Shown here one piece after another: positions 25,688-38,704 of a stretch of DNA of 64,000 nucleotides. Location: positions 20,127,444 through 20,191,443 of the forward strand of contig OY783197.1 in the NCBI GenBank assembly GCA_963678675.1. Direction: 5' to 3'. Below the pieces are notes generated by a model, which did no database searches, had not been told where the DNA came from, and was given only the letters and a program-made list of their open reading frames with translations. This DNA comes from Xiphydria camelus (Eukaryota > Arthropoda > Insecta > Hymenoptera > Xiphydriidae). The position numbers and the translations under genes were made by a program. How positions within the stretch are numbered: position 1 is the stretch's first letter; each line of letters opens with the position of its first letter.

Positions 25688-28600
25688 ATTACCCGAAACA
25701 TCTCCTCTACTTTTCTTCTTATCGAAACAGCTTTCAGTACGTATATAAACGTTTTCTACTGCCACGTGATCAATCATATTACGCTTCACTAACTACTCAG
25801 GGAAGAGGAACTGACAAGGAGCTGCCCCTCCGTGCTAGAAGTGGTCGTTGGTCGGACGAATCGACAGCACAGAGTGTGAGAAAGAGAGAGTTGTAAAGGA
25901 AAACACCACGAAAGAGTTTAAAAGAGATAAAAGAAACACACTAATTCGCGATCGATTCGACAGACACGGTAAAGCACTGTAAGTCGAAGATTAGGGAGAG
26001 AGGGAGAACCGCTAAGAGGCATCATTAACTAATGACCGCATTATTGGAACGTTAACAAGGACGCGGGCCGGGAATCCCCGTCGAGATCGAGACGGGTGAG
26101 GAGGAAAAACGGGAGGAGGGAAATGCGGGTGAGAGAGAGAGGAGGTCCCGGTGGAGGGTTGAAGCTAACGTTCCGGTGAGCGCCTCGTTCTTAATTACAT
26201 TCTTGCAGATCGAATCGGGACTGGAGACTGCAGGGGGTGTTTGCTAATGGTAACCGACTGATTTTCAAATCGACGCAGTCCACCGCGAAGCTCTTCACGC
26301 GGTACTGGCGCGAGGTCGAGCTTACATTTCGAACGCCTGCGAAGCAATTAGCACGCGGGAGGCAGGTCGATCGCCAATGGCGCTGGGAGAAGTGAAGGGG
26401 CTTTATAACTCGAGTTTTCCACGAAAATTGTTCCCGTTGCCGATTGTTATGTCTAGACGCATTGTGCGTCATCGATCGCAACGCGCGTCAAATTAATGAC
26501 GCGACGGAGGAGCGAGCGACGAGTGTTGTAAAGCTCGAAGCTCTTGTACAGTACATGTTGGAGAAACGGCTGTTTCAGAATTATACACATATTTCCTATC
26601 TTTATTTTTCTTTCTTGCGTCGAGATGTTTTCTCATCTAACAATCGATGCGTGACAAAGGCAGTGCGGGAGTGCAGAGGGATAGCATAATTATGTATATT
26701 TATTTATGATTCATTTAAAACGAAAGAAGAATGTAATACTGTTTATGATTTGAAAAATATTGTCTTCCCGATAATTTCGTTCGAGTTTGTGTATTCATAA
26801 CTTCAATCATTCGCGGAAAGAAGAGTGAATCTGAAAATGAAAGATGGTATTCGATGAAAGTTCTTATAGGGGTTGAAATAAAAGGACCGTTTCTTCTTCG
26901 GTTGTTTTTAGATATTTTCGCTTTATATCAAATAAAACATTACAAGTGGCGGGGAAAAGAATACTGACTACAATATTGGTACTTTACCCTACTTACTTTC
27001 GACCTTTCTGAAAACCCACAAAGAATGCCATTTCCTGTAATTTTTAGATACTCGATTTCACTTTACAACACAAACATCAGCCGAAAGATAATATTTACAG
27101 AATGAGTTACAGCAATAATAAATTTATTGATAATTAAAGCTGTAATCGTGTTTATTCAGAATTGAATAAATATTTATGACGCATGGAACACGTCGAGTAT
27201 TGGTGAATATTTATGATAGTTTAATTTATTACATTTTCAGTCTCGTCAGAGCCCTTCAATTCAGATATCGGAAACCCTCTCTATTTGTTTTAACAAACGC
27301 CAATCACCGACGGTGAGTGAGTACAAGAATATTCACGTAATTAAAGCAAACATGATTCGTTCAATTTAAGAGAAATGCGATTGATGCACCGTAAAGCACA
27401 GAAGCGCGGGTAAATACGAAAAATGGAAATTATTTAATTAGCACTCTTCGCGGGACTTATAACCGATTGATGATGGTATTTTTTACTCCTCGTGCAAATT
27501 TTAATAGAAAACAGAGTAACTGGACGAATCCTTGGAAAGGTCGATATTTCATTCTCATGTAATCTCGAAGGCCACGCCCCGCTAAAATTGGTTATACCCG
27601 AAGTATAATAATATGGGGTGGAGAAAAATGAAGTTTTGCTCGCCTCTCCCGTGTCTAATATTCCTTCTAGTTATTGTATAATATTTCGCAAAGACTTTAC
27701 GAACTACCGACTGCCGAGAAACTTTCTCATTTTGACGGGTTTCCTTCTTCTCTTCTATTAAAAAAAAACCCGAACAGTTCCTTGAAATAACCTATGAAGA
27801 CAAAAAAAACTGAATGTATCTCCGGGATACAACGATACGTATCTGCGAATAAAGGATACATGTCTATTTCACTGTGTGTAAAATAAACGTTTCATTCAAT
27901 GATACATCGAATTCTATTTAATGCAAATAAATCATTGAAAATCATAAAATTTGTCATCTTTATGTAAAGAAGCAATCGATGTCACCTTGCAAAACTATTT
28001 AAGCATCGCAATGCTGTAATATCGATTAACGAACACCTTCCAAAGTCTCCCGCGACCTTGAATCTCCGAAAGGAACCCCTCTAACGACCCTCCCCTCGAC
28101 CGCGCTATCCTACGATGTTGTCGCTCGCTTGGTATTCCGTGGCAGCCTCCGACGAATCACTTTTAAAGATCCACGGTATATCCTCCAGTCTTTCGGGGCC
28201 ATACAGACCTCTAGAAATTTGCTCTCGGGAAAATCAAGCAACGACGAAATCGTCCAAGTTCTCCCCGGAGCAGAGTGCAAACTAGCTACTCCGTTAGTTT
28301 CGAACGAGTCAACTTCTAATACCGTCACACACACACACACATTTGAAGTCTAATATCCGTACGGAGTTGGGTGACTGCTCGTAAACGTTCGGCATCCCGT
28401 GGTTCCGCGCGCGTCTGAAGGGAGCGAGAGCGAAAGAGCAAACGGGGAAAAGAGCGCAAGGGAAGCGAACGGATATTCGTCGACTGTGTCACTGCGAAAT
28501 TATGCGGATCGGCCGCGTCAATCGACCCAGAAAATTACAACAAACACATATACTACGGATGTCTCGCTGTGAAGTTGCGAACGCTAATAAAGTTTTTCTT

Positions 28601-28849
28601 TGGTCGTAGTATAGTCAATATAAAGAGATTCTCGATGTACCGTAAAACGGAGTTTCGACATAGTTTTTAGTTTACAACGCAACAGCGACTACGAAGGGAG
28701 GCGTGGTTACAATTCTATACAGTTTCAACTCTGATAATTCAGAATTTTGTGCTACGTATATTTTAAATAAAGGTACGCAGTGGTTTCTGCGACCTCCAAG
28801 TAAAAGGGTTAAAGAGCCTGCCTTCTTATCGTGAAGACGACACTTTTTT

Positions 28850-29062
28850 AACTGGAATTTTGTACTGTCAGAAGTTATTAAAAGTTTCCAACACATCAGT
28901 GAATTAAATTTACAAAACCAATTGTGAAGTTCAGTAACAATTGGCAATTTACGATGCATACTGTGATTTTAAAATAATCATCTTTGTCATTTTACCACAC
29001 TTTTGTGTTTGTTAAAAGCTTCCAACACAATTTGTGAATTCGAAACAGAAATGTTTCACAGT
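28850..29062 (+). repeat. Dispersed repeat copy 2, with internal direct duplication
   Basis: Two diverged units follow each other: ACACTTTTTTAACT..TTATTAAAAGTTTCCAACAC (from 28850) and ACACTTTTGTGTTTGTTAAA with AGCTTCCAACACAATTTGTG (from 29000). The second is the reverse partner of 13626-13715; the first resembles 14204-14262. It overlaps a minus-strand ORF that has no recognisable domain. Confidence 0.6.
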
Positions 29063-29235
29063 GTACAGAGCCAAGACATGAACGCTTTTTTCTAATAAGA
29101 TTATCAGAAAGCAAAGACTCTCTTTAATCAACCATGCAATTTAGATATCCTTCGCTCCCTTTGCTCGAGGACGAAACGAACACGAACCTAATTAGCCACG
29201 TCAAAGAGCTCCAATGCTGTTTCTACGGTTCTTCA

Positions 29236-29249
29236 GGGGGGGGGGGGGG
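29236..29249 (+). repeat. G14 homopolymer
   Basis: Fourteen consecutive G, unusual for this composition; it could form a quadruplex or be a sequencing-error site. Confidence 0.9.
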
Positions 29250-30477
29250 AGTCTGGACGTTGCGCGCATCATACGTGAGGTAGTCAGGTGGCGGTCGCGA
29301 CTTTAAGGAACTGGGGGACGAGGCAGAAAGCCACGTCGAGGCAGAAGTTTGATTAGTTTATATTCCAGTGAGCCGGGACACTTGCTCTTACCGCTATTAT
29401 ACGCTCACTTCGACCGCGGGAGGTCGCATGTAATGTATAATGAAAGCTCGAGGAAAAGCCCGGCTAAATTGCGACGATATCGTGTGGCGGAGAGAGGCTC
29501 GCGGGAAATGGTCCAATTATAAGAGCCTGAGCCGGAGATACGGCAGCGTCGTCAACCCTTTCAAGGGACGATGTTGGAGACGATTTTTTACGGCGATGTC
29601 GACACGCCGAAAAAAAAATTGCATCGAGTTATCTTGGGTGAATCACGATGGTCCTTTCGGCAAGGGGGAGCTTAAAGGCGGATCACACCCCCGTATCACG
29701 CGAAACGGCGCGGTATCCTACTTCGAAGCTCGCGACCGAGAAGAAAGGGAAATAAATCGGTAAAAATCGAAAGAATCGGAAGCCGTATATTTTAATGCAC
29801 GTGGAAGACGCTCGCCTTATCGCTTGGAAAACTGACATTCTCGAAAGTGGAACAATTATGTAGGTCGTCACAGCTTATACCGTCAACTCGAAACAAATGC
29901 GGGGCCGTTTAACTTTCGTTACGTCTCGACGCGCGCGCCGCGCGTTTGGCGAACCGGAGGATGCAGAATTCGGAGCCACAATAATCCACCCCCCACCCCA
30001 GACGACCCATCCTGGCAAGTGGCAAAGGATCCCCGAGTCCGTTTGCTTGCCGGCCAAATGAAGTAGTTGCTCAGGATACGAGGGCGAGGGATGTGACGAT
30101 GGGACGGGGTTCGAAGGAAAGGAGGAAACGGGAGAGGCGCCTCTCTCTATATAGGTACTTAGGTACGTCTGACTTACGTTGGAGGAATCCGCCAACGGAT
30201 TTAGCGGTCCACTTCGACGGCCTCGAAATGGAATATCCCGCAACTTGGCTCTGCAGTTAAACGCTGCGACAAATTTTTCAGTGAAAACGGCGTCGTAGAT
30301 AACAGAGCAGTATTAATTGAATAAAGGAGAGATGACGACGATTCGTAAACTTGGTTAATTCTTGTTTGACATTGAAAAAGCAATTAACTTTCGTGTTATC
30401 AAGTTTGGATTTACTCTCCGGATTATCAAGATGAAATCAAAACTGTGAGTTTAAAGTTTTTAGACGAATTAGGTGAG

Positions 30478-30870
30478 ACGATATAGTGACACGAAATTAT
30501 TTGTTGAAGTAATCCATCCTTCCGAAAAACATTAATGTATAGATCCGAAGTATTCGTTACACTTAAAATATTCGTCATTATACCACTCTGCCGTTTCATT
30601 CTCAAAGATTCGGAATCAACAATTTCAAGGTCCTACAAAGACGAATCACATACAAATTCCATTCGATTCATACGATGATCTAGTGAAACGAAATTATTTA
30701 TCGAAGCAATCCATCCTTCCGAAAAACATTAACGCGTAGACTCAAACTATTCGTTACACTTAAAATATTCGTCATTATACCACTTTGCCATTTTATTCTC
30801 GAAGATTCGGAACAATTTCAAGAGCCTACAAAGACGAATCATATACGAGTCCCATTCGATTCATACGACG
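30478..30870 (+). repeat. Tandem duplication of a ~194-base unit
   Basis: Unit 1 starts at 30478 and unit 2 at 30672. Both carry ACGAAATTATTT, AATCCATCCTTCCGAAAAAC, ATTAA, TATTCGTTACACTTAAAATA, TTCGTCATTATACCACT, AAAGATTCGGAA and CCTACAAAGACGAATCA, ending TCGATTCATACGA. Differences are mostly substitutions with a few small gaps, so the duplication is moderately old. No coding frame spans it. Confidence 0.9.
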
Positions 30871-31440
30871 AAGACGCGGGGTCAGTTCCAACTCCCATCT
30901 CGATAGGAAGAAGGTTAAGAAAGGATATAGAGGCGTAATGAAAGGGGGAGGAGAGCGACGTCGTTTAATCTCCATGAGGTGAATGGTTGGGGGAGCCGCC
31001 TCGACGGATGTCGGTCGTGAGGTTGTGGGTAAACTCCGTTTTAAGACTATTGTTTCCCCTGGGGTCTCTCCGAAGGGAGAGATCCGTCCAGAGACAAGGC
31101 GTCGAGGAGCGCGGCCTTCTTGGCTTTGGCTCCCGGGGAAGAGATACCTATGCCGGAGGGGGGAAATTCGTAGATACCATCTTCCGCGGATTAACCTGAA
31201 GTTTAACTTTTGCCCCCGGGTGGCTCAACGACGTATAGATTAGTACTATTGTTCAAGCGAGCTCCGGCTGATGGGATTGAAATGGTTATGGTAATAATGA
31301 TAATCACCCTCGGATGGAATTACGACGGGAATCTGCCTATACATCCGTTTGGTCGTGTTGTGATCGACGTCGAGTGAGAAATCGTCCGCGATTTTTGTTA
31401 AGTGCACTGAGAAAAATAATCTAGTCAATTTAAAGTAAAT

Positions 31441-32391
31441 GACCCAATTCCTAACCATGTTTCAATTCCTAACCAAATCCTCAGGTATCTCATTATTTTC
31501 TTATCGTAGTCTGTTCACATGAATATCTTTATTATCCCTTATTATTTAGATTAGAATTTCTGTTAATTGAAGACACAGCAATGTTATACGTTTATTAAGG
31601 TATTTCAATGGTGACAGTCGTATTCAAATTTTTTGCTTCAGGACTTAGTACAACTGATCACAAACTGTATTACGCACGAACGAAACTTTTGAGTAACTCT
31701 GTACTCTGAGCTCCTTGCTACACAGAGACCTCCTGTGTACAAATGTACCTCACACATATACACTGCCTGGCCCGATAATCGTGGCAACAGTGCTTCTCTC
31801 TCCTTAGAATACCGCTATGTGCCTGCCACTACGTGCCGTAGTGGGGGCTGCCGCGCCATGCCACTGGCTATCCCCTCTCCGGTAGCAAAAGTACTACTGA
31901 GTCCCATAGTCACAGGAGAGGGCTAAATCAGCTGTGCGCACTGTTGCCACATCATCGTTACTCGTCCCCACCACTTTGCAGTTTCAAGAAAAATCTCAGT
32001 TTTTAAGTTATAATTTCTCTGAAACTATATGGCTCAGCACTTCCAGTTTTTGTGAACATAATCCTACAATATCATTTTATTCGCCGTTAGTTTTTCTTTA
32101 ACATTGTAAGACTGGTTCTGTAGTTATAGCTCAAAACGTCACTGAGGTACCGTCTTTCTACGTGTTAGCCATTGAAAGTCAGTGGAAAATGCTACTTTGA
32201 ATTAACATTTTCTTTTAAACTACGTGGCTCAGCGTTTTAAAATTTTGGGAATCGATGGGTAATATTTCAGTCTTTTGATTGGCAAAATTTCATGAGATTC
32301 GTAAGAAAAACGCAAAACCATGGAAATACCTTAATAGAACTAAATATGTAAGTGGTTAGAAATTGGGCTTAATTGGTTAGGAATTGGGACA
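31441..32391. mobile_element. Inverted-repeat element inserted inside family A copy 1
   Basis: The edges carry opposed copies of CCCAATTCCTAACCA (31443 region) and TGGTTAGGAATTGGG (32371 region). Further in, TTATTAAGGTATTTCAATGG (about 31593) faces CCATGGAAATACCTTAATAG (about 32318), so long imperfect inverted repeats frame the insert. It contains yet another palindromic segment at 31758-31972. No transposase-like frame is visible; the superfamily is not assigned. Confidence 0.65.
31758..31972. mobile_element. Palindromic short element within the insert, GTGGCAACAGTGC arms
   Basis: CGTGGCAACAGTGC near 31780 faces GCACTGTTGCCACAT near 31940. The left edge CACTGCCTGGCCCGATAATC resembles ends of Tc1-type elements as far as I recall. 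It is more GC-rich than its surroundings. It may be an independent MITE nested at a third level or the core of the larger insert; the boundary is approximate. Confidence 0.45.
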
Positions 32392-32632
32392 CTTACCTTA
32401 ATTGAAATCCTAGAAACAATAACCAAACCGTTTGGTAAAATATGAATCTGTCATCTGTGTTTCATTAAACAGACCATTTTCTGGTTAGAATTACTAGACA
32501 AGTAGTTAGAATAACTAAACATGAGTTAGAATAATTAAATATTTGGTTCAATTTACCAGTATTTTGGTTAGAATAACTAAATTCGTTTAACCAGATGCGT
32601 TTTGTTATCTTAACCAAGTTATTTTTTTCAGT

Positions 32633-34808
32633 ACAGGAAAGTCGCATATTAGAGGACACTTTAACGGCTACTGGTCATCGTGGTCATTAATAATAATCAG
32701 GATCCTCTTTGTTTACTTCTTTTTAATCATTTCGTGATCCTTTGTTGATCACTGGCAGATCTAGATATGAATTTCTCGGTCGGGGGGATGACAGGGCTCA
32801 AAACGAAACGCCCCACAATCAACGAACAGGAAGGAAAGAAGGTTCGCGAGAGGTGAATGTACAGGGTGAACGATAGATTCCCTGGAAAATTATAGGATCC
32901 CACATTCATCCCGTACCCCACATATACATACCCTCTTTCAGATCGTGCCATTCTATCTCTTACATTCCCCTCGGTAACGCGAAACACCCACACACCTTCG
33001 CGGCCGACACTTTTGATTTACTTTGGCTTCCGCCGCGGCGTCCGAAAATGGAAAAACGTACGAGAGGTAAATTAAGCGCGTCATGGATGTGTAAAGAGGA
33101 ATGCCGGGGAATATGAATGGGATCGCGGGAGAGAGGGACCCCAAGATTTTCCTCTCCGATTAGAGGGCCCGTACTTATACATATATATATACGCAAAAAA
33201 TAAAAAACGGGTAGGTACGTGTTTTCGTCGCGACGACAGAAGTAATGTACTGCTAAGTTGGGTTTGAGTTATGTCACCATATTTCACTACCACTGATCTC
33301 GACGGAAATTTACGGCGCGTAAATGAGGATCCAAATTTTTACGATTTAAGAAAAATTTCAACTATTGTTATTAATCCTCTGTCGTCACCAAGGGTCCACT
33401 TGACCCAGACTTCAAATTCAAAGTTGACGGTACTTCTTTTTTTTACAGTCATAACTAGACCCTCGCTACGTCTCGGAATAATAATAATCCTTAAAAATAT
33501 TACGAACCCTCTTCGGACTAAAGAATAAATCGTTTTTGAAACGTGCACTACAGAACTATTTGTTGCTTCAAAGTAATGTCTAATGAGAATACATCTTTGA
33601 TTTTATTAAGAAAACTTAAAAAATAAAGAAGCTATGACACTTTCAGTGAAGCGTCTCATTTTTCACACGTCTACATATTCACGATCGCGCGCTTTTGAAT
33701 ATATTATCATTTCATTTTTTACATAGACACGGTGATTAGATGATCGGCAATGTTCGAGAAATGTTCCATAATTTTTCGGTATAAATTGGACGGATGTTGT
33801 TCATGTGGCTATTATGAAAACATCGATTGGGTTCACTTAACCCATGCGTGTCCATCACGGAACTCTATGGACGTGTGATCATCACGGAGCGTTAAATTCC
33901 GGTCTAAGTCCGTAAGGTTGCGAACATTTCACGCCTGTAATGATCTATCCTAAACATCTGTACGAATCTCGCTACTTTCGACATATTCAATCAAGATTCG
34001 CTGGCCCACGAGTCATTATCGAGGCTCGCAAAAAGCTCTCCTTATTACGCCTTTTGGATATATCCGCATACGAGCGCCGAGATTCATTAAAGCGAATACC
34101 TAAAGTACGCGGGTCGATTGTGGCGATGCATTACGCAAATGAGGCATAAATTTCAGTAGTCGATGCAGATTATTAAACAAGTAAATCACTTAGCAGGCCA
34201 TCGGACCCCATTTGCATGGCTCCAAGCGAGGTAGCGACAACGACGGAGGAGCGGCGGCAGTAGTAACGGTGAGTTAGGGTGTGACGCCTATATAGTTACA
34301 CTTCCTCTCCCATTCCACCCCCTCCCCCTCCACGACCCGCTTTCGCACGCCTCTATCCTCGCTGGGCCGCGGAGTTTACGATGTCCTCCCTGCAGCCTTA
34401 ATCAGACATAAATTATACCGGAGGAGAGGGACAGATTCTCTCCCGCTGTGGAGGAAGATCCTTGAAATTCGAAACCTCCGATCACGATGGATTACACCCT
34501 GACGTCGTCAGTGTCGCCGTCGCGCCTGTTCGGGGCGACTACCTCTTCTGCTTCGCTTCCTTATTTCCCACCGGGTGAAGAGCCGTAAGAAGGCGCGAAG
34601 AAGTATTTCAACGAAACTCGAGTTTCGCCTAAAAGATCGTGTTTTGAGTCGAAAGTGCGTTTCCTTAGGAGTGAGAAAATGAAGGGAGAGTGAAAAATGG
34701 GTGATTCGTCTCATCTCAACCAAACCTCTTCTTTCCCATTGTGTAGCTAAGATCACATGTACCAATTTCGTGGAATCTAGAGAGATCCACATTTTCTCTC
34801 TCTCTCTC
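32633..34808. other. No gene recognised
   Basis: CTCTGTCGTCACCAAGGGTC followed by CACTTGACCC near 33377 looks like the end of a hymenopteran dispersed element, but I see no partner end. Other ORFs are chance. Confidence 0.35.
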
Positions 34809-35060
34809 CAGGCAGAGAATTTCTATATATTTTATGTATAATCTCCATATATGTGTGGTTTTGGTCATATATATGGATTATGTACGATTTTTATATTAAC
34901 GATATAAGGACTATATACAGCTTTTTGAATGTTTGTATAATCCATATACACATGTATAGTCCTTCTATGATTAATATAGAAATCATATATAATCTATATA
35001 TGTGACCAAAACTAGTATACATATGGATTATATAGAAAATATATAAAAATTTTCCGCCTG
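34809..35060. mobile_element. AT-rich palindromic MITE, ~250 bases
   Basis: The left arm CAGGCAGAGAATTTCTATAT, GTGGTTTTGGTCATATATAT, GGATTATGTACGATTT faces a right arm that reversed reads CAGGCGGAAAATTTTTATAT, TAGTTTTGGTCACATATATA, GATTATATATGATTT. The pairing runs nearly end to end. A short TATATGGA hairpin at 6262-6310 has similar words and may be a remnant. Confidence 0.75.
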
Positions 35061-38000
35061 CATGCATCGCATCGACTGCTATGCATGCATTCGATCGACG
35101 AAGCTGTAGTCTCGTGGTTCATCAATGATACACGTCCCATCCATATCGTGTAACTTATTACGCCATACAGATGTAGCACAACCGATAGATTCCCACGGAA
35201 CGCATAATTAGTGTCTTTTGTCGGCGACACGGTGATATGACGTAACCAGTACTTGTTCTGAGCATATGATAATATTTGTCTGCGATGAAATTTGTCTCAC
35301 TCGCTTTAACACTTTAAATTTAACAGCTGTTTCTGTGCTTGCTCATCGACCCGTCATTTACGTAAGAACAAATAGCAACGACGAATCGTGTGTAACCAAA
35401 GTCAGGAACACTTTTTCCCAGTTACAGAAAGAAATTAATTATAATAATCATTCGTTTGATAATTTGGAATATTATCTCGTGTTTCTTTCATAATTTGCTA
35501 ATAAGTAGGTACATTTCTCAATAATTTTTCACTGCTGGAAACTATAAAAGAAACACGATAATATTCTGAATTATTCGAATAAAATTCTGCTATCAGTGCT
35601 CTCGTCGTTCCGACGAGGGAACCACTTCTAGCTTCGATTATGCCGACGCCCTCGACCAGATTTTCGCTCGCGCAGTTATTTCGCAAAAAAACCTAAACTC
35701 GCCATCGAAGCCTCTCCGAGCGGTTCTCCATTGAATTCCTGGACTCGTATTTCGACAGGGCGGACAGGGCTCGACGTGAATTGCGACCTTTCGACGACGC
35801 TAACTGACGCGTTCCGTCAATCCTTTTTTATCTGACCCCTTATCGAACGGTCGACACTTATTTTCAGGCGAGATGGAGTACCCTCTTTTCCTGGACGCAA
35901 CGACCGATCGTCCGCTACCGAGCAGACTTCCGACGATTCGCGTGGGCGGATTCGTCGCGTCGATTCTGCGGGATAATGAAACGAATGTATATATATAGAG
36001 AGGCGAACGGGAGGCTCGCATGCAGATTCTCTCTCGAGTGGCATGATGCGCGCTGCGCACCGAACGGGCGTGCGCGACGCTCGCGGAAAATGAAACCGGA
36101 ATATGTATGGAAACGTGGCGGGGAATTGCAGCGGTAATGATCGCGGCATCCAGTTAACGATCTTACAACTGAGCGAGTTTGCGTTTTGAATTTCAAATAG
36201 GCCCCGCGCGCGCGTTCCAGCCGCGATTGCATCGCGTTGGGCCGCGTAATCACGTCAATGTGCTATCGTCGCCAGTAGAGATACAGATCGCCCGATCACA
36301 AACAGATCAACCAATTTGACTAGAAATTCGATTAAAAGGACGGCTCGAATTTTCTAAAATTAGTCATCATTGACACTCTCTATGCTGGATTTGAAATTCA
36401 TTATGGAACCACGAATGAAGCTCGAAATGCTTGGAAACAATTTTGAAGAATCATTTGATTCAGTTGTTGGCTTAAATTACCATTATGTTAACAAATATGA
36501 AAAAGTACATAGAAAGTTCTTTGTATTGAATGTCGACCTCGAAATGATATATCTTCGTTTAAACTTAAAATTTCATTGAAAAAAAAATGTGTATTAAGAC
36601 TATGTTCTCAAGAGGTCTTCCGCGAACGCATCATCGGAGATAAGGCCAAAGAATCAAAGTGTAAAGTCCCAACGACGAGGGCTCATAAAAACTTGATCAC
36701 CTTAAGCCACAAACGTATGGGCTGACATTCATTACCGGCTTTTCCTCCGGCATCGTCACGGGATCCTTACTGGCGATAGGGGTGAAAATGTGTGTGTGTG
36801 GGTGGGGGGTTACTCGCGTAAGACCGAGGAACGAACGACCTCTCGGAAACTATGTAGCTATAGGTGTCTCTGTTCCGCGCCAAACCCATAAATGATATCG
36901 ACGGGCGCTTCACAGACACTTCGTTCGTAATCAGGTCAACATGCGATGCATCTATTCCCTGCACCGCGTAACCTCCTCTGACGTTATCCCGCGTGGAAGT
37001 TTTTGTGGGAAAAATGTATGGAAGAGAACGGGAGTGAAAAATCCTTTGTCGATATTTTCCACGTTCCTTTTAATTCCGGCTTATTTTAGCTTGTAAATTT
37101 AATCTGTGTATTTTCTTTCATATTAAAAAATGTATAACTGAGACTCGTAAATTTGTATTACCATTTTCAATTATTTGTAGGTGAATGTCTGAATTATAAT
37201 ACAATGTAATATGCAATTTTAATCACATCAAATACTGTATCATATGAGGCTAAGCTTAATTGCCAGAAAAGAAACTTGTGAATCACTATTTTCTCACTAT
37301 CTACCTATAGACTTTTGTCTTATATTTATATAATACTCTTTTGAAGATTACATTTTTATTTAAAACAAAATCTTATATCGATATAGGCCAAAAGTTTATA
37401 TATAGTAAGATAATGGTGATTGAAATTTCTCTCCTTGCGAGTAAGTCAAGCCTCGTATGGTGTGACGTAGATGCTGCCGGCGAAATAAAATCCGTAATTC
37501 AATCCATACATTTTTACTGCACAAGCTGCTAATTCATCCATTATTCCAGCTGCAACGGAATTCCCCTCCCCGTTTAATAATCGTGCTGCAGTGGCATAAT
37601 TATGCCAGTCTTATATGGCGGTAGACACTCGGGCGACTATGGACCCCGAATGCAAACCGGAGGACGCTCTCTTTCTCAACCTCTAGATGTTCAAACTGAC
37701 TGGTACGTGGTCGATCGATATAAAGAATCCAATCTTAAGATTGTAATATCAGTGTTTCATTTTCCGATGCATGCATCATATGTATATGAAAGGGAAGTCG
37801 ACAGCGTAGGGTGTTTGTCGATGAATTTTGGATGGGAGGTCGAGAATCCGGATATTCGGATATTCGCGACTTCACGACGCGATTGTGGGTGCACCTGTGG
37901 CGCGATTTTTCTCGTTACTTCGAGAGCTACGACATCGAGTGATGAATAAACTTTGATTATTTGGGTACGAGTACGAGACGAAATGCTGTTTCGAATTGCT

Positions 38001-38704
38001 GCGAAGTAATTTTTTATTCGCGTCTGCCAACGGTGATATCAAATTTCGATTTAATCTGATCAGAGGTCCTTCCCTTCAATTTCAATTATTATTTATACAT
38101 TTTGCATATCTAGACATTATGTGCTAACGACGATAGAGTCTGAGAATAAAAGAAAATCAAAATAAAATAAATTACTATAACAAAATTAATTAGAATAAAT
38201 TCATTTTCAATGTAAATTGAATTTTCAAGTGTTCGTGATGCATTTTTTAAAGAAATAATGTACCTTTTTCTGTCTCTAATAATACGACATTAAAACGAGG
38301 AAACATTTAATTGTAACGATATCGCCGTTCTCTGATTTTCCATAAATGACCTATCGGTGGATACGTATCGAGTCGAATATCCACGTCGTATCGTAAAACG
38401 AAGCGGATATCCACGCGATAACTCCATATAACTCGCTCGTCTCCTTCCATCGGAGCTTTACGTCGGGGTTACTTTACGACCCGTGCAATTTCACTTGTCA
38501 CGCCGAAGGTAATCCCGCAGGGCGTTGCAGAACATTACTAGAGATAACTCCGAGACGTGTTTCAATTTCTTCTTTGTTGCGAGGACGACGGTGACGAAGA
38601 TGAGATGACTCTCCTACACCGGGTTAATCCAAAGTAATGCAACTATTACGCGCGGAAAGAATTTCGAAGGACGAATCAAAAGATATAAGGAATATTTTTG
38701 TTAA
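35061..38704. other. No gene recognised
   Basis: Contains a GC-rich patch at 35700-36250 with shadowing minus ORFs and AT-rich stretches. The frame at 36370-36579 has no domain that I can name. Confidence 0.4.

Larger units (their letters stand above)
16924..28849. other. 12 kb with no gene recognised
   Basis: Only short hairpins (21833, 23030), trinucleotide and CA repeats and chance ORFs are seen. Frames at 17067-17486, 18991-19305, 21370-21738 and 26191-26481 were read and show no domain. An AT-rich frame at 20631-20924 is hydrophobic but matches nothing I know. Confidence 0.4.
29063..31405. other. No gene recognised apart from the tandem duplication
   Basis: GC-rich patches at 29400-30200 and 30870-31240 with low-complexity ORFs on both strands; the G14 run lies at the start. 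Confidence 0.4.
31406..32632. mobile_element. Family A MITE copy 1, interrupted by a ~950-base inserted element
   Basis: The left end reads ACTGAGAAAAATAATCTAGT and the right end reads AACCAAGTTATTTTTTTCAGT, so the ends are imperfect inverted repeats. The right part (about 32392-32632) has the family A interior: ACCAAACCGTTTGG, TTAGAATAACTAAA motifs and CGTTTAACCAGATGCGTTTTG, as in the copies at 41259, 46661 and 55277. Removing 31441-32391 leaves about 275 bases, close to the 264-base uninterrupted copy at 46661. No coding capacity is seen. Confidence 0.8.

Noticed and set aside
25663..25896. ORF starting with seven methionines
   Set aside because: The start is an ATG microsatellite; the rest has no domain.
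32862..32935. ACAGGGTGAACGATAGATTC, similar to the CAGGGTG end of the MITE at 12446
   Set aside because: Similarity stops after the first seven bases and no opposite end was found.
35012..35230. 72-codon minus-strand ORF near 35 kb
   Set aside because: Half of it lies in the AT palindrome at 34809-35060; no domain.
35715..35760. Minus-strand VQEFNGE resembling the DIQEFYE of the next Dlg exon
   Set aside because: Following residues do not match the conserved ELTLLDD continuation and there is no acceptor in the right phase.
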